Assembly: GCF_012489685.1 (NCBI RefSeq)
Contig: NC_080045.1
Location: 16,224,901 to 16,288,900 of the forward strand
Direction of reading: 5' to 3'
DNA: 64,000 nucleotides
Source of the DNA: Lotus japonicus
Taxonomy: Eukaryota > Streptophyta > Magnoliopsida > Fabales > Fabaceae
Made by a program: the position numbers and the translations under genes. Below the pieces are notes generated by a model. That model was not told where the DNA came from and did no database searches. It was given only the letters and a program-made list of their open reading frames with translations. Of this stretch, positions 36,597-47,530 are shown piece by piece (within the stretch, counting starts at the first letter, position 1; every line of letters starts with the position of its first letter).

Positions 36597-36836
36597 CTGC
36601 ACGATTTGCACAAATGGAAACAAAAAAGCGTAGGCAATGAATAAAAAGAATAACAGGGTAGCACAATAGATGAAGATTTAGATGGGAAATTCAAAAGTGC
36701 ATTTCATTGATGACATATATTAAAAAGGAAACATAGTAGCCCAATACAAAAAACACATAGCAGGTTTTCCAAGATATTTTACACAAAAAGAACATAAGCC
36801 TAGGGCGAGGCATTAAGACAAGCAACATGCAATTAC
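36597..36836 (-). other. Predicted intron between protease and RT of the Ogre-like element (240 nt)
   Basis: The minus-strand donor CCAAA/GTAATTGC is at 36837/36836 and the acceptor AATCGTGCAG/AGTGG at 36597/36596. Removing it fuses gag-pro (3,821 nt) to pol (3,448 nt) in one frame of exactly 2,423 codons including stop. An intron at this place is an established feature of Ogre elements. Here the donor GTAA supplies the TAA that ends unspliced gag-pro. Confidence 0.85.
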
Positions 36837-39800
36837 TTTGGCACAGACTTGTAAACCATGGCAAGTTCGACAACCTTCCAATTGCTGAGTTCGGTATCTG
36901 ATGCGCATGGATGAATCAAATCAACGCTCTGGCCTTCAGGAACATCTTCCTCTGCCACGGCCACCGGGCTGAGAAATTCAAAACCAGCACTTCGAAAAAT
37001 CTCCAACAAATCGCATATGGGGATTCCTTTACACTTTGGCTCCCTGTTTTCCAACCTGGATTTTCTCTTTTCCCTTTTTTCTAGGGCCACCCTTCTCTTG
37101 TCAGCTTTTGTCGGTATGTACCCTAGTCCAAACCGGTCTTTGTTCTCAATCTGCATTGGGACTTCAACAATACCTTTCTCATTCTTTCCAAGCCCATGCC
37201 CATGTTGATATCCTCTTTCGAGCATCACCTTGGCAACCATCAAAGAAGCATCTGATAGCTGCGCTTTCACAACAGGTGTTTCCTCATTCACATATGTTGT
37301 ATTGGCAATCTCTAGTGTCTGGAATAAAGTCTCCAGAGCCTCCTCTTCCGCCTCTATGTATGGAGTTGATAAAGGCTTACTCACAAGTAAGTCCTCTTCT
37401 GCTAGAACAACAACCAGTTTGTCATCGATGATGAACTTGATCTTCTGATGGAGCGTCGAAGGCACAACCTTAGCAGTATGAATCCACGGTCTTCCCAACA
37501 GACAACTATAGGCTGTTGTGATGTTCATCACTTGAAAAGTCACTTGAAAAGTAGTGGGACCGATCTGAATTGGCAAGTCAATTTCTCCCATCACTTCCCT
37601 TCGGGTGCCATCGAAAGCTCTAACTACCGTGTTGCTTGGTCTTATGTGAGATTCATCTGAAGGCAGCTTAGAAAGCGTGGACTTCGGTATTACGTTTAAT
37701 GACGAGCCATTGTCAACCAACACCTTTGCTAGGATATAATGCTTACATTTCATCGAGATATACAAGGCTCTGTTATGCCCTGCCCCTTCTGCCGGTATTT
37801 CATCATCGGAAAAAGTTAAATAGTTATTGGTTGTTATGTTGCCAACAATACCTTCAAACTTGTCAACAGAGATATTGTGAATTACATATGCTTCATTCAG
37901 AACCTTCAACAGGGCTTGTCTATGGGGTGCTGAGTTCATCAATAAGGCCAAAAGTGAAATTTTTGCTGGAAGGCGGTTTAATTGGTCAACCACCATATAC
38001 TCGCTTTGTTTAACAAACTTTAAGAATTCCCCAGCTTCTTCATCAGAAACCACCTTTTTCGGCTCCTTCTCACAAATTACTTCCTCAATGATATCTTCAT
38101 TCATTTTACTTTTCCCCTTTTCAGACCTTCCAGATTCGGCTGCATGATCTTTTACAAGCTCCTCGGGGGTATAGACACGACCGCTCCTTGTCATTCCACC
38201 GACGCCCACAATGTTTGTGATGGCTGAGGTTTCAGAATCAGGAGTCTTAGGTTGATCCTCTTGTGAGCCACCACCAATAACTTGCACATCATATTTCCAG
38301 GGCACTGCTTTACTATCCTTGAAGGGGAACGGAGTTGGTAGTTGTATGGTGATCGGTTTGGGTTCAGTAGGGGCCGGAGCATCCAGAGAGCTACCAAACA
38401 ATGTTTCCTTATATCCAACCGCTGGTACTTTATTCCCTTCAAGAGTATTTGGAACTTGCACAATAATAGGCCTCATTTTGTTCGAGACGGATGTAGTCAC
38501 AGTTTTTGTATAGTGGATCACAAGCGGTTGTGGAAAGATCGGCATTTGCTCCTCGTTCATTGCCACTTCATGGTCAGACTCAAATTGACTTATTTGAAAT
38601 AACCGTTGGTCCATCAGATCTTGCAAGGTTTGCTTGAATTCACTGCATTTTTCTATAGAATGACAGACACCAGGGTGAAATCCACACATTTGATCCTCAC
38701 CTAGGCTTCCTTTAACCATGCCTCTCTTACACATTTCAGCAAAGATAACTCTTAGCGGAGTTTTGACTTCCTCCACTCTCATGATCAAATGTTTTTCAGA
38801 GCTTTCTTCAATTGCATTGACTTTAGAGCCCTCATGACCTGGCAACGGATTATTCCCGATGTTTGGTTTTTCTGCGAAATTCAATAGTTTTGCATCGATC
38901 AGTTTCTGAACCTTATACTTTAGAGCCATACAATTCTCAGTGGAATGTCCAATGGACCCGGCATGGTAGTCACATCTAGCATTGACATCATAACCCCGTG
39001 GGTATGGTGGTTGAGCTGGTTTTAATGGATAAGGAGTTACAAGAGATCCCTGAATAAGCTGTGGCAAGAGCTCAGTGTAAGACACGGGGATCGGATCGAG
39101 ACGGACTTGGTTCCTTTCCCTATTTCCTTGGTTCACGTTGGGTATGAAGCTCTGGTTTTGGGGTACAAAATTGGGCGGTTGTTGTGGAGCTGGTTGGGTC
39201 ACAGTGTATGGGGATATTGGGTGATGAATTTGTGGGTAAGTGGCTTGTGTAGTTGCGGCAATGTATTGATAAGGGATTTGAGGTGTGATGGGTGTTTGGT
39301 AGAAGTGGGTAGGCCTCTGGAAAGGTTGCCACTGAGAATAACCTCCTTGATGAGCCGTAACTACATTTGTTTCTCCTTCTTTCTTCTTTCCAAACCCTAT
39401 AGAAGGTTTCTTTATGGTACTCGCAACAGAAGAACCCTGGACGATCTTTCCTGTTCTCATTCCATTCTCCACTCTTTCTCCGATGATGACCATATCGGAA
39501 AAGTTAGACGACACGCTTCCAACCATCCTATCATAAAATGGTGACTGGAGAGTTTCGATAAACATTGAAGTGATCTCTTTTTCAGACAAAGGAGGCTCTA
39601 CTTGAGAGGCCAATTCTCTCCAGCGTTGGGCATATTCTTTGAAAGTTTCGCTTTCCTTTTTTGTCATGTTCTGGAGTTGCATTCTGTCAGGAGCCATATC
39701 AGCATTATACTTGTACTGTTTTAGGAATGCATCAGCCAAGTCTCCCCAACTGTGTATACGAGATCGTTCCAGATGCATGTACCAATTCAGAGCTCCTTCA

Positions 39801-40657
39801 GCCAAACTGTTTTGGAAGAAGTGAATCAGCAACTTCTCGTCATGTGCGCATGCAGCCATTTTCCTACAATACATGGTCAGGTGACTCTTTGGACATGTGG
39901 TGCCCTTGTATTTATCAAACTCCGGAGCCTTGAACTTTGGTGGAATCACCACATCTGGGACCAGACATAAACCCGCTGCATCATTAAAACCATAATTTCC
40001 GCCCTCCATGGCTCGCATCCTTTCTTCCAGTAACTGCAACCTTTCTTTGGATTGACCATCCTCGGCAAAGTGGTTTGGTGGATTTCCTTGGGCACTAAGA
40101 TTAAGTGTATGCGGTTGAGGGATATTTAGTGAGTTATGAGGAAGATATGTCTGGGATATGTCTTGTTGATTAGTGTTCATAGGTGGCACAGGGCTTGGCA
40201 TAACAGCATGTACAGGTGCGGAAGACATGTGGACCTGTGGCGTTTCGGTGGTATTTGTTGGTGGGCCTTGAGACGAGGTAAGGTTTACTTGAGTGGTGGT
40301 TGGTGGATTGTTGTCTGTTTGGTTGATAACCACAGAGGGTGTATAACCAGGAGGGAGACCATAAGGCGGGAATTGGACCTCGTGAGGTTGGGAGGTTTGC
40401 TGGAAAGGCATGTTGGAATGCACGGTTAGAGGCATAACTATCCCTTGCGGATGGACCCCTTGAGCATGCACAGGTAAAGGAAAGAAGCCAGGTGGAAACT
40501 CTGGAGTAGATGACAGTCCTTCACTCCTTCTTTGGTTCTCCTCATCTCTTTCTCTCCTCATTGTTTCCTTGAAAGCTTCAATGAACTCGGACATATGTTC
40601 TTTGATTTGATTGATGCCCTCCCTTAGCTCTGCGTTGACTTGCTCTTGCTCATCCAT
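36833..40657 (-). CDS. Ogre-like Gag-protease (1,274 aa; exon 1 of gag-pro-pol)
   Basis: ATG at 40657; stop TAA at 36835-36833. The first 200 residues are Pro/Gln/Thr-rich after a short coiled coil. Residues about 235-405 are the retrotransposon Gag core (PPKFKAPEFDKYKG, NWYMHL, FKEYAQRWRELA). Two Cys/His-containing segments follow (YHAGSIGHSTENC; FHPGVCHSIEKC), where a classical CCHC knuckle would sit in other lineages. The aspartic protease is near 975-1080 with active-site VLVDNGSSLNVIP. A G-patch-like motif (RGYQHGHGLGKNEKG) follows at about 1145-1160. Gag packages RNA; the protease cleaves the polyprotein. The frame is intact. Confidence 0.93.
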   Translation of the reverse strand: MDEQEQVNAELREGINQIKEHMSEFIEAFKETMRRERDEENQRRSEGLSSTPEFPPGFFPLPVHAQGVHPQGIVMPLTVHSNMPFQQTSQPHEVQFPPYGLPPGYTPSVVINQTDNNPPTTTQVNLTSSQGPPTNTTETPQVHMSSAPVHAVMPSPVPPMNTNQQDISQTYLPHNSLNIPQPHTLNLSAQGNPPNHFAEDGQSKERLQLLEERMRAMEGGNYGFNDAAGLCLVPDVVIPPKFKAPEFDKYKGTTCPKSHLTMYCRKMAACAHDEKLLIHFFQNSLAEGALNWYMHLERSRIHSWGDLADAFLKQYKYNADMAPDRMQLQNMTKKESETFKEYAQRWRELASQVEPPLSEKEITSMFIETLQSPFYDRMVGSVSSNFSDMVIIGERVENGMRTGKIVQGSSVASTIKKPSIGFGKKKEGETNVVTAHQGGYSQWQPFQRPTHFYQTPITPQIPYQYIAATTQATYPQIHHPISPYTVTQPAPQQPPNFVPQNQSFIPNVNQGNRERNQVRLDPIPVSYTELLPQLIQGSLVTPYPLKPAQPPYPRGYDVNARCDYHAGSIGHSTENCMALKYKVQKLIDAKLLNFAEKPNIGNNPLPGHEGSKVNAIEESSEKHLIMRVEEVKTPLRVIFAEMCKRGMVKGSLGEDQMCGFHPGVCHSIEKCSEFKQTLQDLMDQRLFQISQFESDHEVAMNEEQMPIFPQPLVIHYTKTVTTSVSNKMRPIIVQVPNTLEGNKVPAVGYKETLFGSSLDAPAPTEPKPITIQLPTPFPFKDSKAVPWKYDVQVIGGGSQEDQPKTPDSETSAITNIVGVGGMTRSGRVYTPEELVKDHAAESGRSEKGKSKMNEDIIEEVICEKEPKKVVSDEEAGEFLKFVKQSEYMVVDQLNRLPAKISLLALLMNSAPHRQALLKVLNEAYVIHNISVDKFEGIVGNITTNNYLTFSDDEIPAEGAGHNRALYISMKCKHYILAKVLVDNGSSLNVIPKSTLSKLPSDESHIRPSNTVVRAFDGTRREVMGEIDLPIQIGPTTFQVTFQVMNITTAYSCLLGRPWIHTAKVVPSTLHQKIKFIIDDKLVVVLAEEDLLVSKPLSTPYIEAEEEALETLFQTLEIANTTYVNEETPVVKAQLSDASLMVAKVMLERGYQHGHGLGKNEKGIVEVPMQIENKDRFGLGYIPTKADKRRVALEKREKRKSRLENREPKCKGIPICDLLEIFRSAGFEFLSPVAVAEEDVPEGQSVDLIHPCASDTELSNWKVVELAMVYKSVPK

Positions 40658-41214
40658 CGTCCTGGATCGGGAACGAGTCCGATAGGAATGTCGCGAATAC
40701 AGCTTGCTTGTTTTGATTACTGGTTTTCGTGAAAGTGAGTTTTTGTTAATTAAGAAAATGTTATAAAAATAAAATGGTTAACTAAGAAAAAAAACAAATG
40801 TGATTGTCGTCAAATTTTGTTAACACGCTTGATGCACGAGGGTTCCCCAAGTTTTAACGCTAGAGGAAATGCCCCTTAGGTTATGAAGATGGTTGATAAA
40901 TGATCTAAGGGAGCATCCACCCCTCACTAGACGATATCGTTTCCATTGACCACGTATTTGAGAACTCCATGCCGCGAGACCCATACCTCATCGAAGGGCT
41001 AATGGCCTCATGATGAGTGTACGGTTGACATTTTTCAAGTGGGCATCTACCTCTCAATAAATAACGTCTAAATTATGCCAAACAACATCAGATATTTGAA
41101 CTAGCCAGTGTGGTGACAAAACACATCCTTCCATTGATTGCAAATTCAAAGTACAAGGCCGCTAAAGATGCCGAACTAAAGTACAAGGCCACAAAAAAGT
41201 TCAAACATCGAAGA

Positions 41215-43194
41215 TTACATCAACTCATTCTTTTTCATCTTCCTAAGATCCTTGGCAATTTTCTGACAATATTTCATGAATTCATCTATCTTTGGGGGAA
41301 GTTTTAGCCAGAGAGCAACACCACTTGCCCCACGGAAGAGCTCTAGCCACTGCCTAGTGAGATAATGAACGCTTCTGGACAGGTTTAAATATTTATCCAT
41401 CCAAACATTCTTTCTGCGTTCTAATTCTTCAGCCATTAACAACCACCTCTTTATCAGCTTATCTTTCTCCATCTGACTGTTATATGCCTGAATCCTCCAT
41501 TGCCTCACCTCAACAGTTAATTCTTCAATCTTCTTCTTCATGATTTCCCCCTCATGGTTTGCCATCATTAGTGAGTCATGATATTCTTTGAACAAGGACC
41601 AGCTCTTGTCAGCATAAGCACGAGCTTCAATTAATTCTTCTTTCAACTTTTCCATGGCTTGTTCCTGGCATTGAATCTCTGCCTTCAACTCATCTTTTTC
41701 CTCTAACAATTTTCCCAGCTTGATTTCTTGGGCTTTCACCTTCTCTTGTGACTTTTGTAATTCATATGATGTTGACCTCGCTCTTTTTGGTTCTCGATAA
41801 GCATTGTCACAGTCTTTTTTCAATTCTTCTATCTTTTCACCCATCTTCTTACATTGATGCTGGAGCCTTATAGCTTTCACCTCTTCTTGGTCTTTCTTTC
41901 CCTCTAAGCTTATCACATGCGCCTTCAACATCTCTATCTGAGATACCATGCTCGCAATGTCTTGGTTTGACCTTTGAGCCACAGGGTCAACTTTTTGCAT
42001 ACGACTTTGTACATCTCTAGCTGCTCTCCATTCCTCGTACTCTTTGGAAATTATCAGACGAGGTCTTCCTAACTCATTATCTCCTTTCTTGTGGACATTT
42101 TTCCAAGCTCTTTTTACTTGAGCTTCTAGACCTTTGGTGCCCTCTTTACCATATAAGAAGCTTAAACCTCCCAGTTGTTTCTAGGAAGGTATAACTTGAG
42201 TCCGTTTGAGCTGTAGGAGAGCTATAGCCGGAGTATAAGCTACACAACCTCTCGACCCCATTAATGGTACGTTATGAAAGTCCCCACAACTGAAGATTAC
42301 CTCATTCGGGTGATACCAAGGGCAAACCCATTTAAATGTTCTCAATTCCATGCTGGCAAACTCATTTTTCCATTCCCCAACTCCTTGCACTTTCTTTGGA
42401 ATTCGCCAAAAATCCTTGAGCGCATTCGGTATAGGGCCCATGTGATCTTTAGCATATACATGGGTTATGATCCACACATAGAGCAAGTGGGGACAACAGC
42501 GGAGGGTTCCCCCTTTCTTTTCATCTCCTTTTATCTCATGACAAACCTCCATGGAAAGAAATGTATCAGCTAAAATTGCCGTGACGGGGTCCGCCCCTTG
42601 CATCTCATACTGAAAGAACACATCCATAGCAGCTTGATCTACAAAATCTACTGTGAAGGGGAATAGTACCAATCCGAATATAGCAAGGGCCAATGTTTTG
42701 CTGAAATATGCCCAGTTCCCTTCTCGAGCCAAATCTTCAAGATGATTTTCCAAAATAGCCTTTCGTATTGCATGAACTGAACCTTTCTTTCCAAGTGAAA
42801 ACTGATGTGCCGGCATGCCAATGAGACGTGCTATCTTCTTCCCATCCACGTAACTTCCCCCGTAGGTATATACTCCAGCACTTTCTTTGACAGGGAATCC
42901 TATGATCCTCTTGTATTCTTCTAATGTAGGAACAATGTCTAAATTAGGCAGCTCAAAGCATCTGATATCAGACTTCCAGAACTGGGCCAAGGCGCTCAAT
43001 GCAGCTTTTTCTATAGTGATTCGAAGCAAATCCAGCATCTGGCCATATCTCTTATTAAAGTTGGACCTCGCTTCCTGTGGCATATGTTGACAGAGATATT
43101 GCACTCTTTGCATATCATTCACCACCGCATTAATTCTGATGCTTCTGTTCTTTTCTGACGTGTCAATGGTTTGACTTTGAACCCCTTCCATCAT
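41215..43194 (-). pseudogene. Ogre ORF1 (unknown function), interrupted by one amber stop
   Basis: The frame starts at ATG 43194 and runs 660 codons to 41215, but has TAG at 42183-42181. Beyond it the same frame continues without a stop (KQLGGLSFLYGKEG), so one base change is the only break. The first ~335 residues resemble the plant-mobile-domain/DUF7745-like proteins found in Ogre ORF1 (FELPNLDIVPTLEEY, MPAHQFSLGKKG, LRTFKWVCPWYHP). The remainder from about 395 is a long Lys/Glu-rich coiled coil. An ORF between 5' LTR and gag is specific to Ogre within the Tat lineage; its role is unknown. The gap to gag (41214-40658) is non-coding. Confidence 0.85.
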
Positions 43195-44020
43195 CAAGTG
43201 TTAACAAAATCGTGCAACCTATAATAAGAAAGTCTAGCAAAGGAGTTAATTAAGAAAAGAAAATTGTTTATATTATCACTATATTACATGATGATGCATG
43301 GGTTAATTTGATATGATTAGATGCAAAAGAATGACATATTATCGACAAATGAATCTATGTATAAAATGAGAGAAATGAGTAAAAAAGCACGCTCTCCTTT
43401 TGTCCTAAGAAGTGGAACTTATGGGATGTGGATATTGAATCGTCTAAGACCCTAATCAGGTGAGAGCTATAGTCAAATTATGTGCAAACTCTCCGGGTGG
43501 TTCTAGACTTCTAATAATCATGGTTCCCAGATTACCCTCGTCACACAGACAAGGACCCGATTCATGAATTAATCGCCCGTAAGGATAAAACTTCTCAAGC
43601 GAATAATTCATAAGCCAGTAATAATCTGAGTGGTGACTCAACAATCGTCACGTGAACACTAGGTTCCACATGACAATTATCGAGAACACCTCCTACTCCT
43701 GAGGTTCGCACGGGCTCGGGTATAGAGTCCAAAGTAGTTTGTGCATCGAGCAGTGATAGTGGGGTGTGTGTAGAGAGCATACCAACCTTCACCCCTAATA
43801 CTACCCAATCTTGCAAAAGGAACACACAGATTCATATATGTATATACGACTAATATATCCTGGTAGTCGTCTACCCTAAGACCTCAAGCAATATCAGATA
43901 TTAACATAATATTGAGCATATATAAGAGAAAACAAACAAGAAACACAAGAAAAGGGTAAAACAAATTTTAGAGAAAGCTAGCAGTTTGCATAATCAATTA
44001 GTCAGGCTTGACTCTCAAAA

Positions 44021-44039
44021 GTCCCCAGCAGAGTCGCCA
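44021..44039 (-). other. Primer-binding site of the Ogre-like element
   Basis: The minus strand reads TGGCGACTCTGCTGGGGAC, two bases after the 5' LTR. It is of the TGGCGACTC type used by Ogre elements (reported as tRNA-Arg); I could not verify the tRNA. The leader 44020-43195 has no ORF. Confidence 0.7.
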
Positions 44040-44041
44040 TC

Positions 44042-46294
44042 TGTCGCAACCGGGGTCGCGGTGGGACGGCGCACAAAGAAGTGTAAAACAGAAGAGTCGC
44101 CACCAATATTTTTTAAAATGGGAAAACATCAGAAAACCCATAAAGAAAATGGTCTTCGAAACCAAATCTAGATCCGGGAGTCTATTACGCGCAGGGAAGG
44201 TATTAGCACCCCACAGCGCCCGTTTATAAAACGGTTACCTCTAATTAATTGTGCAAAATTAAGTCAGCTTTCTAAATATTTGTTTCACCCCAAAAGAAAA
44301 ATGTTTTTGATTTTAGTACTATTTGATTTTTGTGTGTTTTGATTTAATTAATTGAAAAAAGAGTTATTTAGAATTTTAGCTTGACAGTTGTAGATGCCTG
44401 CTCCTACGTATCCCCAAAGTGCAATGGAGAAATCAAAGCCACGTAGTTCTTTGGAAAGATTGATGTTTTTGTTTTTATATGTTTTGTAAATTTGATTAAA
44501 ACTTGATTCTTGACTTGATTTGATTAAGGAAAAAAAAATTTGTTTCAAGGTATTGAAGCTCGAAAGGATTTTGAGGATTTGAAGTTCTTTACACGGCTTT
44601 CAAATTAAAAAAGGTGTATGCTACCGAGCGGGTAGTCAAGGTAAAGGATAGAAATGCTATTCCATTACCGTAATTAATCTTAAAAATTTAATTATTCATG
44701 CTACCAAATGGGTAGTCTAGGTAAATGATAGAAATGCTATTCTATTACCAAAAATGCATTTTTGGAGTATTGTTTATTTACATTTAAAAATCATGCTACC
44801 AAATGGGTAGTCAAAGTAAAGGATAGAAATGCCATTCCATTACTGTATTTGACTTTGAACAAATTATTAGTACTCATAACATGTATCAGTTAGACATTCC
44901 GCAGCACACAACATATATCTTTGTACTTCACTATGCCAAAAGTAACTAGCCAGCAATGAACTAATTACTATCATGGTAGAAAGAAGAATAAATAAAACCA
45001 GATGAAAAGCGCATGGGCCAGACCTTGTCTTTTAACCACTAACTCTAAAATTAAACCTGAATTTTTATTCCTTTCAATACTACTCTAAAATTCATTCTGT
45101 TTTTTACATGCTTTATGTTCCTTTTGATGATGGTGATTTTAAAACCTCTATGCTTACAGGGATATGATTACAGGGATATGATTACATGGACACAATGATA
45201 GTTCACCTAAGCCAAACATTGGAAAAGAGAGACAGAAGTATGAATTGTTATAAAGGAAAAAATGGAGAGTATCTTCATTATGATTTCTCTTGTTCATTTT
45301 CCTACCTAATTATGTAAATTGCATTGAACAATTGAATAGAATTATTTTTGATTCTAAGCAGCATTTCAGTTCAATTTTGTCATGTTTCAAACTGGTTTAA
45401 AAGCATATGAAATTCATTTGGCTAAGCAAGAATTAAAAGGGAAAGAGTATGTTTACTTGGATGAAGCTAATTTTCTTTCACTCCTTCTCTTCAGCCCTGT
45501 GCGTGCCTCCTCTCTTGTGTATGCTCCTAGTTATTCTGGTTGCTATTTGTCACTATTGAGAATTAATGATCAAGAGATGATCACCAATCCAAGGTATTTG
45601 CACTCTTGTTTTTATACTCTGCTTTCACACTTGGTTTTTCTCTTCTTCCTCTGTTTTTTCTTTTCTTCCTCTCCTTCCTCCTTTCTACTGCATAATTTCA
45701 CCCCTTTTATAGAGGTTGGGGCGGTAAACAATTTGCCTCAAGCTGGTGAGTCCTGCTGTGTAATCTCTGACAATAAATTTCCCTAAGCAAGCTGTGTAAT
45801 CATTCCTAAAAATTCTAAAATTGCGGCTCTGCACCCTTATCTCCTCTTACTTTTTATGGTTTCTTATCCTTTTGTACTGTCAGAAGAAGGTCAAAATTAA
45901 ATTAACCACACAACTTGTTCATGATAAGCCCTTGGGAAGTAGCATTATCTTCTGCATTGTCAATTTTTCACACCATCTTCTCTTTTTCTACCACATGCCA
46001 CCGCCACCGCCATGTTTATTTCCCCTGTTTTGAAACATTTACTTCCTTCCACCCTACGTTTCCTAACTTCCTTCTTTCTTTTGCTTTTCTTTAATCAGTT
46101 TCGTGACTTTCTATCCTTCCTCCTTCTAGTTTCTGATTTATCTTAACATGTAACAAACTTATCTTCATATTAAAGAATTGAATGTATTTTTTATGTTTTA
46201 TGTTTTTTTGCTTTTTTTTTGTTTTTTTTTTTACAATAAGTAAATTAAAACCTAATACTAATAATGATAAAGGGGGCAAAATTTGGTGTTCACA
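44042..46294 (-). repeat. 5' LTR of the Ogre-like element
   Basis: 2,253 bp, nearly identical to 29235-31484. The minus-strand TATA box TATAAAAGG (plus 45703-45711) would drive the element's genomic RNA. Confidence 0.93.
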
Positions 46295-46456
46295 AGTATG
46301 TTCTGCTGCTATGTTCTATATTCCAACTATGCAAGTTGTTGGTATGGATGCATCATTTGAGGGGGAGTTCAGCTGCTAAGGGGGAGAATTGATTCTTTAG
46401 TTTTTATCCTCTCTGATTGTGAGTTGTTTTTGACAAAATTTGACAAAGGGGGAGAT

Positions 46457-47323
46457 TGTTGGTACATTTTGTCATGCATTTTGTCAAAAACAACTGATTG
46501 TCGAAGCAGATGCCGTGGCATCTGATTTCGTGAAGGTAGGACATTAGTCCTTTGCTTAAGTTTGATTTTGTGGGCCCTTGAAGATTTTATGAAGATATGT
46601 TTTTATAGTTACTTGAGGATCAAGTAGCTGTTCCAGAAGGGTTTTGATTTGTGGGTTGTTATTTGTTGAAACAATCTTTATTAAAAGATTGGTTTCTATC
46701 TTTACGTTTGAATTTTGCAACAATATCTTGGAGATTCAGTTTAGATTTGTTGTTGCAATCTGTTACTTCAAGCAAACCCTAGTGCCTACCTGCTGCTGCT
46801 GAAGTCTATAAAAAGGATGAAGACCTAAGGCTTGAAGACCACTAAAGCTAATAGAGAGAGATCAAGTATTTTAGGATTGTTCATTGTTCTTTATCCTTGT
46901 TTCTTGTGAACAAACTTTTCTCTCTGATTCTATAAAGCAAAGTTGTGTTCTGTGTTCTTTAATTCTTCAAACTCTGATTGTTGATTGTTTGTTACCAATC
47001 ACTGTGGCAGTGATTGAGAGAAAGGGAGAGAGGCTCTCGTACTTAGGTTGAGATACTAAGTAGAAATACACTTGGGTAGATTAGGAAGTGAACTATGAAC
47101 TGTGGTGTTCATGAGTGTCTGTAATTCCTGAATCTTGAGATAGTGGATTTCCTTTCTTTGGGTGCAAACCCTCCAGACGTAGGTGAAGTTTCACCGAACT
47201 GGGTTACCAATTTTCTGTGTTCTACTTTATTATTTTTCTGGTTTTGTTACTGTTAGTCAGTTGTCGAACCGGTTGTCCCAGCATCGCGTTCGACATCTGT
47301 CCTGTGCGAGAACCGTATTTACA
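46457..47323 (+). repeat. 3' LTR of the host copia element
   Basis: 867 bp, starts TGTTGGTACA and ends TTTACA, preceded by AAAGGGGGAGAT. The copia 3' UTR piece 46295-46456 lies between it and the Ogre-like insert. Confidence 0.93.
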
Positions 47324-47329
47324 GTATTC

Positions 47330-47530
47330 TTTGGACCCTGCCTCTCCCGGCATTGAGTATAAGTGAAAGCCTCTTCAGGCTAAGTATTGTTTCAGCACTG
47401 CCTCTCCAGACATTGAGTATTAGACGGGACTCCTCCCAACATGTATTCGAAGGGACTCCTCCCTACAAGTATTAGACAAGACTCTTCCCAACGAGTATTC
47501 GATGAGACTCCTCCCTACTAAGTATTACCA
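47330..47530 (-). repeat. Degenerate ~27-bp repeats in the solo LTR U5 region
   Basis: CCTGCCTCTCC(C/A)GGCATTGAGTAT-like units are followed by four units of type GACTCCTCCC(A/T)AC-AAGTATT. The same style occurs left of the copia insertion (25990-26032), showing that the GTATT target lay within this array. Confidence 0.6.

Larger units (their letters stand above)
29235..46294 (-). mobile_element. Ogre-like (Ty3/gypsy, Tat lineage) LTR retrotransposon, near complete
   Basis: The 17.06-kb element is in minus orientation: 5' LTR 46294-44042, primer-binding site 44039-44021, ORF1 43194-41215, gag-protease 40657-36833, a predicted intron 36836-36597, pol to 33149, tandem repeats, polypurine tract 31500-31485, 3' LTR 31484-29235. 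The flanks are AGTAT (46295-46299) and AATAT (29230-29234), a 5-bp duplication with one change. An extra ORF upstream of gag, an intron between protease and RT, and a second (archaeal-type) RNase H are the Ogre hallmarks. By eye the LTRs differ at about a dozen sites over 2.25 kb. One stop in ORF1 is the only coding defect I see. Confidence 0.95.
26033..47323 (+). mobile_element. Gag-only copia LTR retrotransposon, TSD GTATT, host of the Ogre-like insertion
   Basis: The LTRs are 26033-26899 and 46457-47323, each 867 bp, flanked by GTATT at 26028-26032 and 47324-47328. The 5' LTR now starts TA where the 3' LTR has the expected TG. The primer-binding site TGGCATCAGAGC is at 26902-26913 and the polypurine tract at 46445-46456. 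Net of the Ogre-like insert the element is about 4.2 kb and encodes only Gag; protease, integrase and RT are absent. I count about eight differences between the LTRs by eye. Confidence 0.95.

Noticed and set aside
36597..36694. Start of Pol at an independent ATG (36694)
   Set aside because: This part is the predicted intron, its translation is low-complexity and hydrophobic, and the frame joins perfectly to gag-pro after splicing.
29235..46294. Endogenous virus with an envelope gene
   Set aside because: The order is ORF1-gag-pro-intron-RT-RH-aRNH-INT; ORF1 is upstream of gag and no env-like ORF with signal peptide or membrane anchor lies after integrase.
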